This document shows, in pieces, positions 27,901 through 35,918 of a stretch of 64,000 nucleotides of DNA. Position numbers and translations under genes: made by a program. Source of the stretch: Bacillota bacterium (GTDB lineage: Bacteria; Bacillota; Clostridia; Christensenellales; JAEXRW01); NCBI GenBank assembly GCA_023454175.1, contig JAEXRW010000025.1:496001-560000 (forward strand). Reading direction: 5' to 3'. The number at the start of each line of letters is the position of its first letter. The stretch's first letter is position 1. A model generated the notes under the pieces. It was not told the DNA's origin, did no database searches, and worked only from the letters and a program-made list of their open reading frames with translations.

Positions 27901-28121
27901 AGGAATTCTACGGTCAGGGGCTCCAGGTACACCTTGTCGGCCATCGCGTTGTCCGTCATGATGGTGGCGGGGTTGCTGTTTACCAGCACCACTTCCACGC
28001 CTTCCTCTTTCAAGGCCCGGCACGCCTGCGTACCGGCATAGTCGAATTCCGCTGCCTGTCCTATGATGATGGGGCCCGATCCGATCACGAGCACTTTTTG
28101 GATTGCTGGGTTCTTTGGCAC
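24906..28121 (-). CDS. carB: Carbamoyl-phosphate synthase, large subunit
   Basis: A full-length 1071-residue CarB. It has two ATP-grasp halves, each beginning with a dinucleotide-like motif (VLVIGSGPIIIGQAAEFDYA at 10 and VVVLGSGPIRIGQGIEFDY near 560), internal pairs such as YPMVVRPAYTLGGTGGG and YPVLVRPSYVLGGQGM, and a C-terminal MGS-like regulatory domain (DIYATPGTA near 960). It makes carbamoyl phosphate from bicarbonate, ATP and ammonia supplied by the CarA glutaminase. The start is GTG at 28119-28121 with AGGAGA 6 bases upstream. carA, usually adjacent, is not in this operon or elsewhere in the window. Confidence 0.96.
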   Translation of the reverse strand: MPKNPAIQKVLVIGSGPIIIGQAAEFDYAGTQACRALKEEGVEVVLVNSNPATIMTDNAMADKVYLEPLTVEFLKKIIAREKPDGLLATLGGQTGLNLASELAESGYLDQMGVRLLGTSVEAIRKAEDREAFKQTMEEIGQPVIDSIIATKVEEAVDFAKTAGYPMVVRPAYTLGGTGGGIAANEEELREITTGGLKASRVHQCLIEKCVSGWKEIEYEVVRDAKGNTITICNMENMDPVGIHTGDSIVVAPSQTLRDKEHQMLRTASLKIIDALRIEGGCNVQFALDTQSMSYYVIEVNPRLSRSSALASKATGYPIAKVASKIAIGYDLGEIQNGVTGKTYACFEPTLDYCVVKFPRWPFDKFVHADKRLGTKMKATGEVMSIGANFEAALFKAIRSLELGMDSLEYAPITWMTNEELLKKMSLQDHERAFAIAEALRRGIDASVISQLTFMDAWFLDKLKRMVDMEETLKKTGASLNEPLLRQAKKMGISDRALARYSNQKELDIRAMRKQYGILPTFKMVDTCGAEFEAVSPYYYSSYDDENEAKPAGDKTVVVLGSGPIRIGQGIEFDYCSVHCVWALKQAGYEAVIINNNPETVSTDFDTSDRLYFEPLTPEEVWNVLEQEKPVGVTVQFGGQTAIKLAKSVVEMGYEILGTSLDHINMAEDREEFDALLERSHILRPAGQSVFTEEEAVNAARELGYPVLVRPSYVLGGQGMEIAYDEGSIRDYMRIINREEQEHPILVDKYVIGTELEVDAICDGTDILIPGIMEHIERAGVHSGDSISVYPSQTIPAHIQKKIVDYTRTLAKGLHVLGMVNIQFIRSGDDLYIIEVNPRSSRTVPYISKVTGIPLIDLATKASIGQKISDMGYGKDLLEPRGIIAVKVPVFSLEKLPDVEVTLGPEMKSTGEVLGVSTDYSEALYKGLLASGMKIPEGGKALLTIADNDKQEAVRIAADLDALGFDIYATPGTAHVLNFSYVAATTIAKMGEGQNNILDRIDEFTLIINTPTRGRKNAHDGFALRRMAVERRIPCLTSLDTANALVQCIKRQRKGVDPAILSLTDILNIGKV

Positions 28122-28155
28122 TTTTTTATCTCCTATTAGAATGTTATAACATATT

Positions 28156-29082
28156 TCAATTGCACTTGCCGGCTGCTTTCAATGCCTGGTTGATCTCGTC
28201 ACGCATGCGCTCGGCTTCACACCTTGCGGCCTCTGCATATCCCAGCCCCTTCATGCTTTCCTTCCTGTATGCGCACAGGATGCTCCGCGATGCGTTCACG
28301 ATCGCGCCCCGCCCTTTCTCGTCAAAGCATTCTGCCAATCCCTGAGCGCTCCCGCCCTGCGCGCCGTAGCCCGGCACCAGGAAGAAGACGTATCGTAATA
28401 GTTCCCTCAGCCGCTTGCCCTGCTCTGGATACGTTGCGCCCACCACGGCGCCGATGCTGCTGTATCCTGCTGCTCCAACCAGCTCTTTGCCCCAGGATTC
28501 CACCATGCCGCCCATGAGTTCATAGATGGGCTTCCCGTCGATCTCCAGGTCCTGTAGTTGCCCCGATGAGGGGTTGGACGTTTTGACCAGGATGAATGCG
28601 CCTTTATCATACATTTTGCAGTCGTCGATGAATGGCTGGATGCCGTCGATCCCCAGGTATCCGTTCAGCGTGACGAAATCCGCATCGAATACCGGCGTTT
28701 CGGATTCGCCCACTTTTGTGCGGCCCAGGTACGCGTTGGAATACGCCTGCGCCGTGGAGCCGATGTCGTTGCGTTTGATATCCGCCATGGTGACCAGCCC
28801 TTTGGACCTGGCATGCCGGAGCGTCTCGGCAAATGCCCCCACCCCGTCGGCGCCGTACATCTCGTAATAGGCCGACTGCACCTTGACCGCAGGTACTACC
28901 GTGTAAAGCGCATCGATCAGGGCGATATTGTAGTCCAATATCATCTGCGCAGAGTCTTTCAGGTTTCCCGGTTTCTTTTGTATAAAGCTTTCCGGCAGGT
29001 ATTCCAGGCATGTATCCAATCCTGCCACGCTCGGGTTTCGCTTCTCTTCTATTTTTTGGATGAGCCGGTCGATTGCATTCAT
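28156..29082 (-). CDS. pyrF: Orotidine 5'-phosphate decarboxylase, type 2
   Basis: A 308-residue enzyme of the longer type 2 PyrF family. It has VAGLDTCLEYLPES near 19, the catalytic DIKRNDIGST near 98 (lysine and aspartates of the charge relay), and VPGYGAQGG near 245 for phosphate binding. It converts OMP to UMP. Bacillus has the shorter type 1 enzyme; type 2 is found in some Clostridia and other lineages. It lies between pyrC and carB. Confidence 0.95.
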   Translation of the reverse strand: MNAIDRLIQKIEEKRNPSVAGLDTCLEYLPESFIQKKPGNLKDSAQMILDYNIALIDALYTVVPAVKVQSAYYEMYGADGVGAFAETLRHARSKGLVTMADIKRNDIGSTAQAYSNAYLGRTKVGESETPVFDADFVTLNGYLGIDGIQPFIDDCKMYDKGAFILVKTSNPSSGQLQDLEIDGKPIYELMGGMVESWGKELVGAAGYSSIGAVVGATYPEQGKRLRELLRYVFFLVPGYGAQGGSAQGLAECFDEKGRGAIVNASRSILCAYRKESMKGLGYAEAARCEAERMRDEINQALKAAGKCN

Positions 29083-29094
29083 TCTATCGCCTCT

Positions 29095-30387
29095 TTATGG
29101 ATTAGTCAGTTCGCCGTTTTCCATCAGCAGCCTGCCGTCCACGATCGTATGGGTTACGACTCCCTGTAACGTCTCCCCGAGCATCGGCGAATTCTTGCCC
29201 ATGGATGCCATTCTGCCGCTGGTTAATTCGTATCTTTCGCCCAGGTCTGCGATGCAGATATCCGCCGGTTCCCCTTCCCGTATTGAACCTCCCGGCACGC
29301 CGAGAAGTTTTGCAGGGGAATAGGACATAAGCCTCACGATATCCTCCGGCTGGAGCGCCTTTGTCTGTATCAGTTTCATCGCGCACAGCGAAAAGGCCGT
29401 TTCCAGGCCCGATATCCCGTTGAGCGCGTAGGCAAACTCCACATTCTTCTCATCCGCGTTGTGCGGTGCGTGGTCGGTTGCGATGGCGTCAATGGTGCCG
29501 TCCTGCAGTCCGGTTACAATGGCTTCAACATCTGCTTGGGTCCGGAGCGGTGGGTTAACCTTCGCGTTGGTATCAAATCCCCGGACCGCCTCTTCCGTAA
29601 GGGAGAAGTAATGCGGGGTGGTCTCGCAGGTGACATTCACGCCCCGTTTTTTAGCTTGCCGGATGATCTCCACCGAGCCTTTCGTGCTGATATGCGCGAT
29701 ATGGATCCTCGCATTGTAATTCTCGGCCAGCAGTACATCCCGTGCCACCATGACCTCCTCGGCCGCCCTGGGGATGCCCTTGAGCCCCAGCTCGGTGGAT
29801 ACCGCCCCTTCGTTCATATATCCGCCGTTGGCCAGTCCCATCTCCTCGCAGTGGGAGATGATGAGCATGTCGAAGTTTTTGGCATAGAGCAGCGCGTTCC
29901 GCAGGAGGTTTGCGTTCAGGATGGGTTTCCCGTCGTCGGATACTGCCACCGCGCCGGCCTCTTTGAGTTCTCCCATCTCCGCCAGTGTTTCCCCGGCCAG
30001 GTCCTTCGTCACCGCGCCGATGGGGTATACCCTGGCATATCCGGCTTCCTGTGCCTTCCGCTTGATGAAGTCGATGACAGCGGCACAATCTGCCACGGGG
30101 TTTGTATTGGCCATGCAGGCTACCGCAGCGTATCCGCCTTTGATGGCGGCCATTGTACCGGTCCGGATGGTTTCCTTGTATTCATATCCCGGCTCGCGCA
30201 GGTGGCAGTGCATGTCCACGAATGCGGGCAGGATCAGTTTCCCGGCCGCGTCGATCACCTTTGCGCCGTCTTCGGACAGGCCCTGCCCCATCGCCGCCAC
30301 GTTGGAGCCGTCTGTCAATATGTCTATCCTTCCGCTTTTCTCGCCGAAAGGATTGATGACCGTACCGTTTTTAATGAGGATTCTCAT
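29095..30387 (-). CDS. pyrC: Dihydroorotase
   Basis: About 430 residues of the class I amidohydrolase type. Zinc ligands occur in VDMHCHLREPG near 58, IISHCEEM near 178, IAHISTKGS near 232, and ATDHAPHNADEK near 305. It cyclises carbamoyl aspartate to dihydroorotate. Two ATGs lie in tandem; the second at 30385-30387 has AGGAGG at 7 bases. The gene overlaps the pyrB 3' end by 17 bases, indicating coupling. In many bacteria class I PyrC forms a complex with PyrB. Confidence 0.95.
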   Translation of the reverse strand: MRILIKNGTVINPFGEKSGRIDILTDGSNVAAMGQGLSEDGAKVIDAAGKLILPAFVDMHCHLREPGYEYKETIRTGTMAAIKGGYAAVACMANTNPVADCAAVIDFIKRKAQEAGYARVYPIGAVTKDLAGETLAEMGELKEAGAVAVSDDGKPILNANLLRNALLYAKNFDMLIISHCEEMGLANGGYMNEGAVSTELGLKGIPRAAEEVMVARDVLLAENYNARIHIAHISTKGSVEIIRQAKKRGVNVTCETTPHYFSLTEEAVRGFDTNAKVNPPLRTQADVEAIVTGLQDGTIDAIATDHAPHNADEKNVEFAYALNGISGLETAFSLCAMKLIQTKALQPEDIVRLMSYSPAKLLGVPGGSIREGEPADICIADLGERYELTSGRMASMGKNSPMLGETLQGVVTHTIVDGRLLMENGELTNP

Positions 30388-31309
30388 CATGCGGCCTCCT
30401 TGTCAGTAGATACAGCAGCGCCATGCGTACCGCCACGCCGTTCATGACCTGCTCGTTGATGACCGATCCTTCGCTGTCCACCACGGTAGAAGGCATTTCC
30501 ACGCCCCTGTTCACGGGACCGGGGTGCATGATGAGCGCGTTCTTTTTTGCCAGTTTCACCATTTCGGCATCCACGGAAAAGTATTTGGCGTATTCGCGCA
30601 GTGAGGGGAAAAGCCCGCTCTGCTGCCGTTCCTTTTGGATGCGCAGCCCCATCACCACGTCGGCGCCGCTCACCGCCTCGCGGACATCGTGCGTCACCCT
30701 CGCGCCGAATGATTTGATGGCGGGAGGAAGCAGCGTTTCCGGGGCGCACAGCACCACCTCGGCGCCCATTTTCAGCAAACCCCACAGGTTGCTCCGCGCC
30801 ACCCGGCTGTGGAGGATATCGCCCACGAGCGCCACTTTCAGGCCGCTTAATCCTCCCAGCTTTTCCTGCATCGTAAACATATCCAGCAGGGCCTGCGTGG
30901 GGTGTTCATTCATGCCGTCTCCCGCGTTGATGACGCCCGCACGCACGTGCTTGGCCAGCAGGTGCGGTGCGCCCGAGCAGGGGTGGCGCATGATGATGAT
31001 ATCCGTCCCCATCATGTCCAGCGTCTTCCCCGTGTCGATCAGGGTTTCCCCTTTCTGTACGCTGCTGGAGGAGGCCGAGATGTTGGCCGATGCGGCGGAC
31101 ATGTACTTGCTCGCCAGTTCGAAGGACATCCGTGTGCGCGTGCTGTTTTCATAAAAGAGGGTTATGATGGATTTTCCCATCAGGTGCGGGGTCTTTTTGC
31201 TGTCCTGCAGCAAGATCTGTTTCATGACCGCGGCGTTTTTCAATATCTCGGTGATCTCTTCAGCCGATGTCTCCTTCATCCCCAGCAGGTCTTTCCCTTG
31301 CAGTGCCAT
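30371..31309 (-). CDS. pyrB: Aspartate carbamoyltransferase, catalytic subunit
   Basis: About 312 residues with the carbamoyl-phosphate motif STRTRMSFELA near 51, PCSGAPHLLA near 105, HPTQALLDMFTM near 133, and MHPGPVNRGVEM near 265. It condenses carbamoyl phosphate with aspartate. The frame is open to an ATG at 31333 just after the pyrR stop, but the ATG at 31307-31309 matches the usual MALxxKDLLG start and has GGTGGTG upstream. No PyrI regulatory chain is present, as in Bacillus-type enzymes. Confidence 0.95.
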   Translation of the reverse strand: MALQGKDLLGMKETSAEEITEILKNAAVMKQILLQDSKKTPHLMGKSIITLFYENSTRTRMSFELASKYMSAASANISASSSSVQKGETLIDTGKTLDMMGTDIIIMRHPCSGAPHLLAKHVRAGVINAGDGMNEHPTQALLDMFTMQEKLGGLSGLKVALVGDILHSRVARSNLWGLLKMGAEVVLCAPETLLPPAIKSFGARVTHDVREAVSGADVVMGLRIQKERQQSGLFPSLREYAKYFSVDAEMVKLAKKNALIMHPGPVNRGVEMPSTVVDSEGSVINEQVMNGVAVRMALLYLLTRRPHDENPH

Positions 31310-31333
31310 ATGTTCACCACCGTTGTGTTTCAT

Positions 31334-31873
31334 TTATTCCTTGTTGTAAAGTGCTACCTTTTCTTCCCCGTCTATCTCGTTCAGGCAGACGTGCACCACC
31401 TCTTCCATGGAGGTCGGTACGTTCTTGCCTACATAATCCGCCCGTATCGGCAGCTCCCTGTGCCCCCTGTCGATGAGCACCGCCAGTTGGATGCATTGCG
31501 GCCGCCCGGCGTCAAACAGGGCTTCGATGGCCGCCCGCGCAGTCCTGCCGGTAAAAAGCACATCGTCGATCAGGACGATTTTCAGCCCCGTTATCATGAA
31601 CGGGATATCCGTTCCGTTGATGATGGGATGCTCGGCCAGCGTGGAGAGGTCATCGCGGTACCAGGTGATGTCCAGCACCCCCACGGGCGGCTGCTTCCCT
31701 TCCACACTGGAAATGACCGTTGCGATCCTCCTCGCCATGGGTACGCCGCGCCGTTGGATGCCCACCAGCGCGAGGTTGTCGATGCCCCGGTTCTTTTCGA
31801 TGATCTCATGGGCTATCCTGGTCAGCGCGCGCTCGAGCGCCTGCTTGTCCATGATCAATGCCTTTTCAGTCAT
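31334..31873 (-). CDS. pyrR: PyrR, pyrimidine operon attenuation regulator
   Basis: About 179 residues. The PRPP loop LIDDVLFTGRTARAA near 97-111 shows a type I phosphoribosyltransferase fold; GVLDITWYRDD near 67 is typical of PyrR. It binds UMP/UTP and a conserved leader-RNA loop to promote termination, and has weak uracil phosphoribosyltransferase activity. The ATG at 31871-31873 has AAAGGAGG 9 bases before it; frames further upstream run into the attenuator hairpin. It is the first gene of the operon, directly after the attenuator it is expected to control. Confidence 0.95.
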   Translation of the reverse strand: MTEKALIMDKQALERALTRIAHEIIEKNRGIDNLALVGIQRRGVPMARRIATVISSVEGKQPPVGVLDITWYRDDLSTLAEHPIINGTDIPFMITGLKIVLIDDVLFTGRTARAAIEALFDAGRPQCIQLAVLIDRGHRELPIRADYVGKNVPTSMEEVVHVCLNEIDGEEKVALYNKE

Positions 31874-31899
31874 GCCGCTGCGCCTCCTTTTCCGGTATG

Positions 31900-32016
31900 A
31901 AAAATGCCTTGCCGATAGAGATCCCGGCAAGGCATGATGATTCGTTCATGAACAAAGTATCATATGAAATGATATTTCGTTATGTTGATCTTCGCCTTGC
32001 CAGCCTCACGGGACCA
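31900..32016 (-). promoter_or_regulatory. PyrR-dependent attenuator in the pyr leader
   Basis: The leader RNA contains GGTCCCGTGAGGCTGGCAAGG (at 31995-32016), which carries the PyrR-binding loop consensus (CCnGnGAGGYT followed by nCAAGG). Downstream a terminator stem TGCCTTGCCG (31925-31934) pairs with CGGCAAGGCA (31905-31914), followed by five T at 31900-31904. The repeated GGCAAGG allows an antiterminator alternative. High UMP with PyrR should therefore stop transcription before pyrR. Confidence 0.9.
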
Positions 32017-32040
32017 GCTTAAAGGCCTTCTTTTCGACGT

Positions 32041-32069
32041 ATTATATCATGGTGAAAAGATAATGTCTA
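32041..32069 (-). promoter_or_regulatory. Promoter of the pyr operon
   Basis: On the minus strand TAGACA (-35) is followed by 17 bases and TATAAT (-10), placing the transcription start just before the PyrR-binding loop. Confidence 0.8.
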
Positions 32070-32089
32070 TAATAAATTTGAATAAATAT

Positions 32090-33010
32090 TCACTGGCGTA
32101 ACTTCTTCAGCAGGTCTTCAAAATAAGCAGGCAACGGGACTTCAAATTCCATCCATTGGCCGTTTCCCGGATGGCAGAATCCCAGTTTTTTCGCATGCAG
32201 CGCCTGGCCCGCCAATCCAAATGCGTCTCTTTTGTGCCCGTATACAGGGTCGCCCAGTACGGGATAGCCGATATATGCCATGTGCACGCGTATCTGGTGT
32301 GTACGGCCGGTTTCCAGCCGGGCTTCGATCAGGGTAAATCCGCCAAACCGCTCGAGTACGGTGTAATGGGTGACCGCGTACCTTCCCCTGTCGGTGACGG
32401 CCATCTTTTTCCGCTGAACCGGATGCCTGCCGATCGGGGCGTCGATCGTACCTTTATCGTTGCGCACATTGCCTTCAACAACTGCCCAGTATATCCTTCT
32501 GGCTGCCTTGTCTTTGATCTGTTTGGCCAGGCTTTTGTGCGCCTCGTCGTTTTTGGCCACCACAAGGAGGCCGGATGTGTCCTTGTCCAGCCGGTGGACG
32601 ATGCCAGGCCGTGTTTCCCCGTTGATGCCCGATAATCCGTCCAGGTGGAAAAGCAGGGCGTTTACCAGCGTGCCGTCTGCGTTTCCCGCCGCCGGATGCA
32701 CCACCATACCCTGCGGCTTGTTGATCACCGCCAGGTATTCATCCTGGTATACGATATCGAGGTCGATATCCTGCGCCGCTGCAGTGGCCGGCCTTGCTTT
32801 GGGTATTTCTGCTTCGGCCACATCGTTTTCCCTTATAGTCTCGGATGCCTTGGCCGGTTTTCCGTTCAGCCTGATGCAGCCGTCCCTGATCAGCTGCGCC
32901 GCACGCGACCTGGAAAGCCCGCTGATTTCCTTCGTTATGGCGCTGTCCAGCCGCAGCCCCCAACTGTCCGGGCCGAACCTTATGATTTTCAGGTTTTCTT
33001 CATTCTGCAT
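32090..33010 (-). CDS. RluD-family 23S rRNA pseudouridine synthase
   Basis: A 306-residue enzyme with an N-terminal S4 RNA-binding domain (LDSAITKEISGLSRSRAAQL near 20-40) and a pseudouridine synthase domain. The catalytic aspartate is in GIVHRLDKDTSGLL near 137, and the motif RLETGRTHQIRVHM is near 233. In Bacillus the homologue YlyB neighbours lspA and pyrR; here it precedes pyrR too, but lspA is absent. The exact target uridines cannot be read from sequence. Confidence 0.93.
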   Translation of the reverse strand: MQNEENLKIIRFGPDSWGLRLDSAITKEISGLSRSRAAQLIRDGCIRLNGKPAKASETIRENDVAEAEIPKARPATAAAQDIDLDIVYQDEYLAVINKPQGMVVHPAAGNADGTLVNALLFHLDGLSGINGETRPGIVHRLDKDTSGLLVVAKNDEAHKSLAKQIKDKAARRIYWAVVEGNVRNDKGTIDAPIGRHPVQRKKMAVTDRGRYAVTHYTVLERFGGFTLIEARLETGRTHQIRVHMAYIGYPVLGDPVYGHKRDAFGLAGQALHAKKLGFCHPGNGQWMEFEVPLPAYFEDLLKKLRQ

Positions 33011-33048
33011 AATTGCCCCGTTAGGATCAAATCAATCGTTTATATGAA

Positions 33049-33077
33049 ATTATAACATGGATCTGCCGTTATCTGAA
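33049..33077 (-). promoter_or_regulatory. Probable promoter of the pseudouridine synthase gene
   Basis: TTCAGA, 17 bases, then TATAAT on the minus strand. It overlaps the last codons of the DUF5665 gene upstream. Confidence 0.5.
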
Positions 33078-33404
33078 GTCGGACTGCACCATCCGCACGA
33101 TATCCGCAATAAATTTCCCGATGCCCGGCAGGTTGGCCATCGCGATCTGCTGCAGGATGTAGATGGCCAGTGCGCCCAGCAGGCTGAAGCCCACCGCGAT
33201 GCCGAATCCCCGCGCCAGTCCCCCCAGAAAGCTGTGGAAGATAGCCCTCTTTGCGTTTTTGACATAGGACAGGTATTCGGATATGTGTGCTTTTTCGATC
33301 GTCTCTCCCAATTCGCCGATCTTTGCTTTCAGCCTTGAGATTTCCGTGTGTTCTTCTTTGAAGCGCCGCCAGTTTCTTCTGGATGCTGCACGGTTGCCGT
33401 TCAT
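33069..33404 (-). CDS. DUF5665-family membrane protein
   Basis: A 111-residue protein with a basic, coiled-coil-like N-terminal half (RLKAKIGELGETIEKAHISEY), then a hydrophobic segment AVGFSLLGALAIYILQQ near 72-88 likely to cross the membrane. This matches the DUF5665 family of small Firmicute membrane proteins of unknown role. It stands between the pseudouridine synthase and divIVA genes, all on the same strand. Confidence 0.8.
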   Translation of the reverse strand: MNGNRAASRRNWRRFKEEHTEISRLKAKIGELGETIEKAHISEYLSYVKNAKRAIFHSFLGGLARGFGIAVGFSLLGALAIYILQQIAMANLPGIGKFIADIVRMVQSDFR

Positions 33405-33427
33405 GGCACTATGCTTGCCACAGGGAT

Positions 33428-33458
33428 AAAAAAAAATTCGCCCTTTCGGGGCGAATTT
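33428..33458 (-). terminator. Terminator of divIVA
   Basis: GGGCGAATTT pairs with AAATTCGCCC (33434-33443 with 33449-33458; five-base loop), followed on the minus strand by a long T-run. It begins three bases after the divIVA stop. Confidence 0.9.
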
Positions 33459-33460
33459 CC

Positions 33461-34669
33461 TTACCGTTTACCTTTGAATTTTTCAGAAGCATATCCAAAT
33501 TCACTGTCATCTTTCAAATGCGCAAATCCGTCAAGATTGGTGGAGTACCTTTGCAAAGGTTTGCGCTCTTCGATTTCCAGCGGCATGAGCGCAAAGTGGA
33601 TATTGGCTCTTGTCGGCTTCGCGGCGGGCGCCTCCTCCGGTTCCTCATAGATCTCGGGCGATCTGCGGCGGTGCAGTGTATTCTCGGATTGTTCGTTCAT
33701 GCCTGCTGTTCTCGCAGGTGTAGCCAGGGAGAAAGATCTGTGCTGACTTTGCTGCTGCTTTTCTTCCTGCATCTCGCTGCCCGCACCGGGGAAAGGAATA
33801 GGTTCGCGTTTCGGGGCCTGCTGCGAAGGCTGCAGGATCCTCCGTATGCTTTCCTGCTCGGCATGCAGCCTCGACATCTCCTTGGCAGGCGTTTCACGCT
33901 CGCTGCTGGCTGCGCCTGTTTTTTCCACTTCGTGGATATCCAGTTTGCTCGCCGGACCCGGACCATACAGCAGATTGTAATAATCGTCCTGGTCGATGCT
34001 CGTGCGTTTATAGGGTTCTTCCGGCAAGTCATTCTTCTTTGCAGCATTGTCTGCCACCTGGGGAGGAGCTGCTTCATTTTCCACAGGCTCTTCAACGCTC
34101 TTGCTATCCAGGCCCAGATCAGTCAGCAGCGCTTCCCGGATATTTTCCTTGCTGGACGACAGGTCCTTTTCAAAGTCCAGGTCGTCAAAGGAGAACCCGT
34201 CGGGTCTTCTGGCTTCCGCATATGCGGTTGCATTGGCTGCTTCCTGGGCGGGATATTGCATTTGCCCTGCTATTACCTGCAGATCTTCTTCAAAACCGGG
34301 ATATCCCTTCCACGCTTCATTGGGACGGGCATCCGCTCTGACGGGCCGCACACTTCTCAGGATCTCTTCGGATTTTGCTTGTGCATCTTTGATGATCGTC
34401 CCCGCCAGGTCCTTGGCTTCCCGGATGATCTGCTGGGAATAGGCCTTTGCATCGGCCATGATCTGCTCGGCTGATCTCGAGGCGGCATTCACGCTCTTCA
34501 TCTTTACCTGCTCGGCCTCGATATGCATCTCCAGGGAATCTATTTTACTGCAAAGAAGATTCATTTCATCGATGATCTCATCGAGAAATGAATCTACATC
34601 GTCTTTGTTATATCCCCTGCCCGAATTTCTAAACACCTTGTCTCGAATGTCCCTAGTCGTAACAGGCAT
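33461..34669 (-). CDS. divIVA: DivIVA-domain cell-division/polarity protein
   Basis: A 402-residue protein. The first 65 residues, with IRDKVFRNSGRGYNKDDVDSFLDEI, are the DivIVA membrane-curvature-binding domain; residues 40-110 form a coiled coil. The remaining 290 residues are low-complexity, rich in E, S and P, much longer than the Bacillus protein (about 160 residues). It is expected to mark curved membrane at division sites and poles. It follows sepF, the conserved Gram-positive division cluster order. Confidence 0.9.
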   Translation of the reverse strand: MPVTTRDIRDKVFRNSGRGYNKDDVDSFLDEIIDEMNLLCSKIDSLEMHIEAEQVKMKSVNAASRSAEQIMADAKAYSQQIIREAKDLAGTIIKDAQAKSEEILRSVRPVRADARPNEAWKGYPGFEEDLQVIAGQMQYPAQEAANATAYAEARRPDGFSFDDLDFEKDLSSSKENIREALLTDLGLDSKSVEEPVENEAAPPQVADNAAKKNDLPEEPYKRTSIDQDDYYNLLYGPGPASKLDIHEVEKTGAASSERETPAKEMSRLHAEQESIRRILQPSQQAPKREPIPFPGAGSEMQEEKQQQSQHRSFSLATPARTAGMNEQSENTLHRRRSPEIYEEPEEAPAAKPTRANIHFALMPLEIEERKPLQRYSTNLDGFAHLKDDSEFGYASEKFKGKR

Positions 34670-34715
34670 TTACTTTAACCTTCCATGCTATTTATTTCGT
34701 GATTGCGCGGGATTT

Positions 34716-35186
34716 TTACCGTGCGCGCTTTTCCTGAACATTGAAGAAGCCGTTGTCGTTTTCTTCTTCCTGCACATTGCCGGATATATCGATATTGTTG
34801 GGCACCAGTACGAAAATCCCCTTGCTCACCTTTTGGATGTTTCCGCGGAGCGCATAGACGGCGCCGCTGACAAAGTCCAGAACGCGCTGGGCCGTATCCA
34901 CTTCCAGCATTTCCAGGTTCACGATGATCAGTTTGCGCAGACGGAGGTTGTCTATGATGTTTTGCGTATCGTCATAGTTCATGGGCTGGTCAAGTATCAC
35001 TTTCACCCTGTTGGCGGAAGTGATGTCCACGACTTTTCCGCGCTTTCTGCTGTTGATGTTGATCGGCTCTTCAGGCGCATACTCTTCCTGCTGCGTAAAA
35101 GACTCCTCGTCCATGACCTCAGCCTCTTCTGCAGGCGCTTCTTCCAAACCGATGTAATCCAGGATTTTGTTGATAAACTTAGCCAT
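34716..35186 (-). CDS. sepF: SepF cell-division protein
   Basis: A 156-residue protein. It has an N-terminal amphipathic membrane anchor (MAKFINKILDYIGL), an acidic linker, and the SepF core VKVILDQPMNYDDTQNIIDN to FVSGAVYALRGNIQKVSKGIF. It bundles FtsZ filaments and ties them to the membrane. It lies between yggS and divIVA as in Bacillus, although ylmG and ylmH are absent. Confidence 0.95.
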   Translation of the reverse strand: MAKFINKILDYIGLEEAPAEEAEVMDEESFTQQEEYAPEEPININSRKRGKVVDITSANRVKVILDQPMNYDDTQNIIDNLRLRKLIIVNLEMLEVDTAQRVLDFVSGAVYALRGNIQKVSKGIFVLVPNNIDISGNVQEEENDNGFFNVQEKRAR

Positions 35187-35221
35187 AAGGGTCCCTCCAT
35201 CTTGTTCTTTTGTTGGTCCAT

Positions 35222-35911
35222 CTATCGTTTTCCAAATATCGCCGTTCCGATCCGCACCATCGTGGCCCCTTCTTCGATGGCCACCTCAAAATCCCCTGAC
35301 ATACCCATTGACAGCTCAAAAAGGTCTATATTGGGTATCTTCTTGCCGGTCAGTTCATCGCGCAATATCCGCATTTCCCTGAACCAGGGTCTGGATTCCT
35401 CCGCGTTTTCCGCTGCCGGGGGTATTGCCATCAGTCCGCAGACTGATAGATTAGGCATTTGAGACACAGCTTCTAAAAATCCCTCGATCTGCTGAACATT
35501 CAAACCGCCTTTGGTCGTTTCCCCGGCAATATTGACTTGCACCAGCACAGGCGTCTTGAGATTCGCCTTTTTGCTTTCTTTCTGTATCTCTTCGGCCAGC
35601 TCGATACGGTCCAGGGAGTGAATTAGTGACACATTACCAATTATATATTTTACTTTGTTCCTTTGCAATTGTCCAATAAAATGCCATTTTATTCCACTAT
35701 TCGTGCTTATCTGTTTCCCGGTCAGCTCCTGTACCTTGTTTTCTCCTATATGAATAATATCGTATTCAAAAGCCGCATTGATAAGGGCCGGGGGAACTGT
35801 TTTTGTGACAGCGATCATGGTAATTTCTTCCGGGTCCCTGTTGGCCCTTTTTGCTGCATCCTCTATCCTTTTACGCACACGCAGGATGTTGCCCTTCAAC
35901 CACTCTTCCAT
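35222..35911 (-). CDS. YggS-family PLP-binding protein
   Basis: A 229-residue single-domain alanine-racemase-like fold. The PLP lysine lies in MIAVTKTVPPALI near residue 36; the family motifs HIGENKVQEL near 56, WHFIGQLQRNK near 77, and LSMGMSGDFEVAIEEGATMVRIG near 200 are clear. It helps pyridoxal phosphate homeostasis rather than racemising. It follows the HlyD-like gene by seven bases and precedes sepF. Confidence 0.93.
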   Translation of the reverse strand: MEEWLKGNILRVRKRIEDAAKRANRDPEEITMIAVTKTVPPALINAAFEYDIIHIGENKVQELTGKQISTNSGIKWHFIGQLQRNKVKYIIGNVSLIHSLDRIELAEEIQKESKKANLKTPVLVQVNIAGETTKGGLNVQQIEGFLEAVSQMPNLSVCGLMAIPPAAENAEESRPWFREMRILRDELTGKKIPNIDLFELSMGMSGDFEVAIEEGATMVRIGTAIFGKR

Positions 35912-35918
35912 AACTCCC

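Noticed and set aside
33383..34474. A 363-codon plus-strand frame opposite divIVA
   Set aside because: It is the shadow of the low-complexity tail of DivIVA; no family features or ribosome site.
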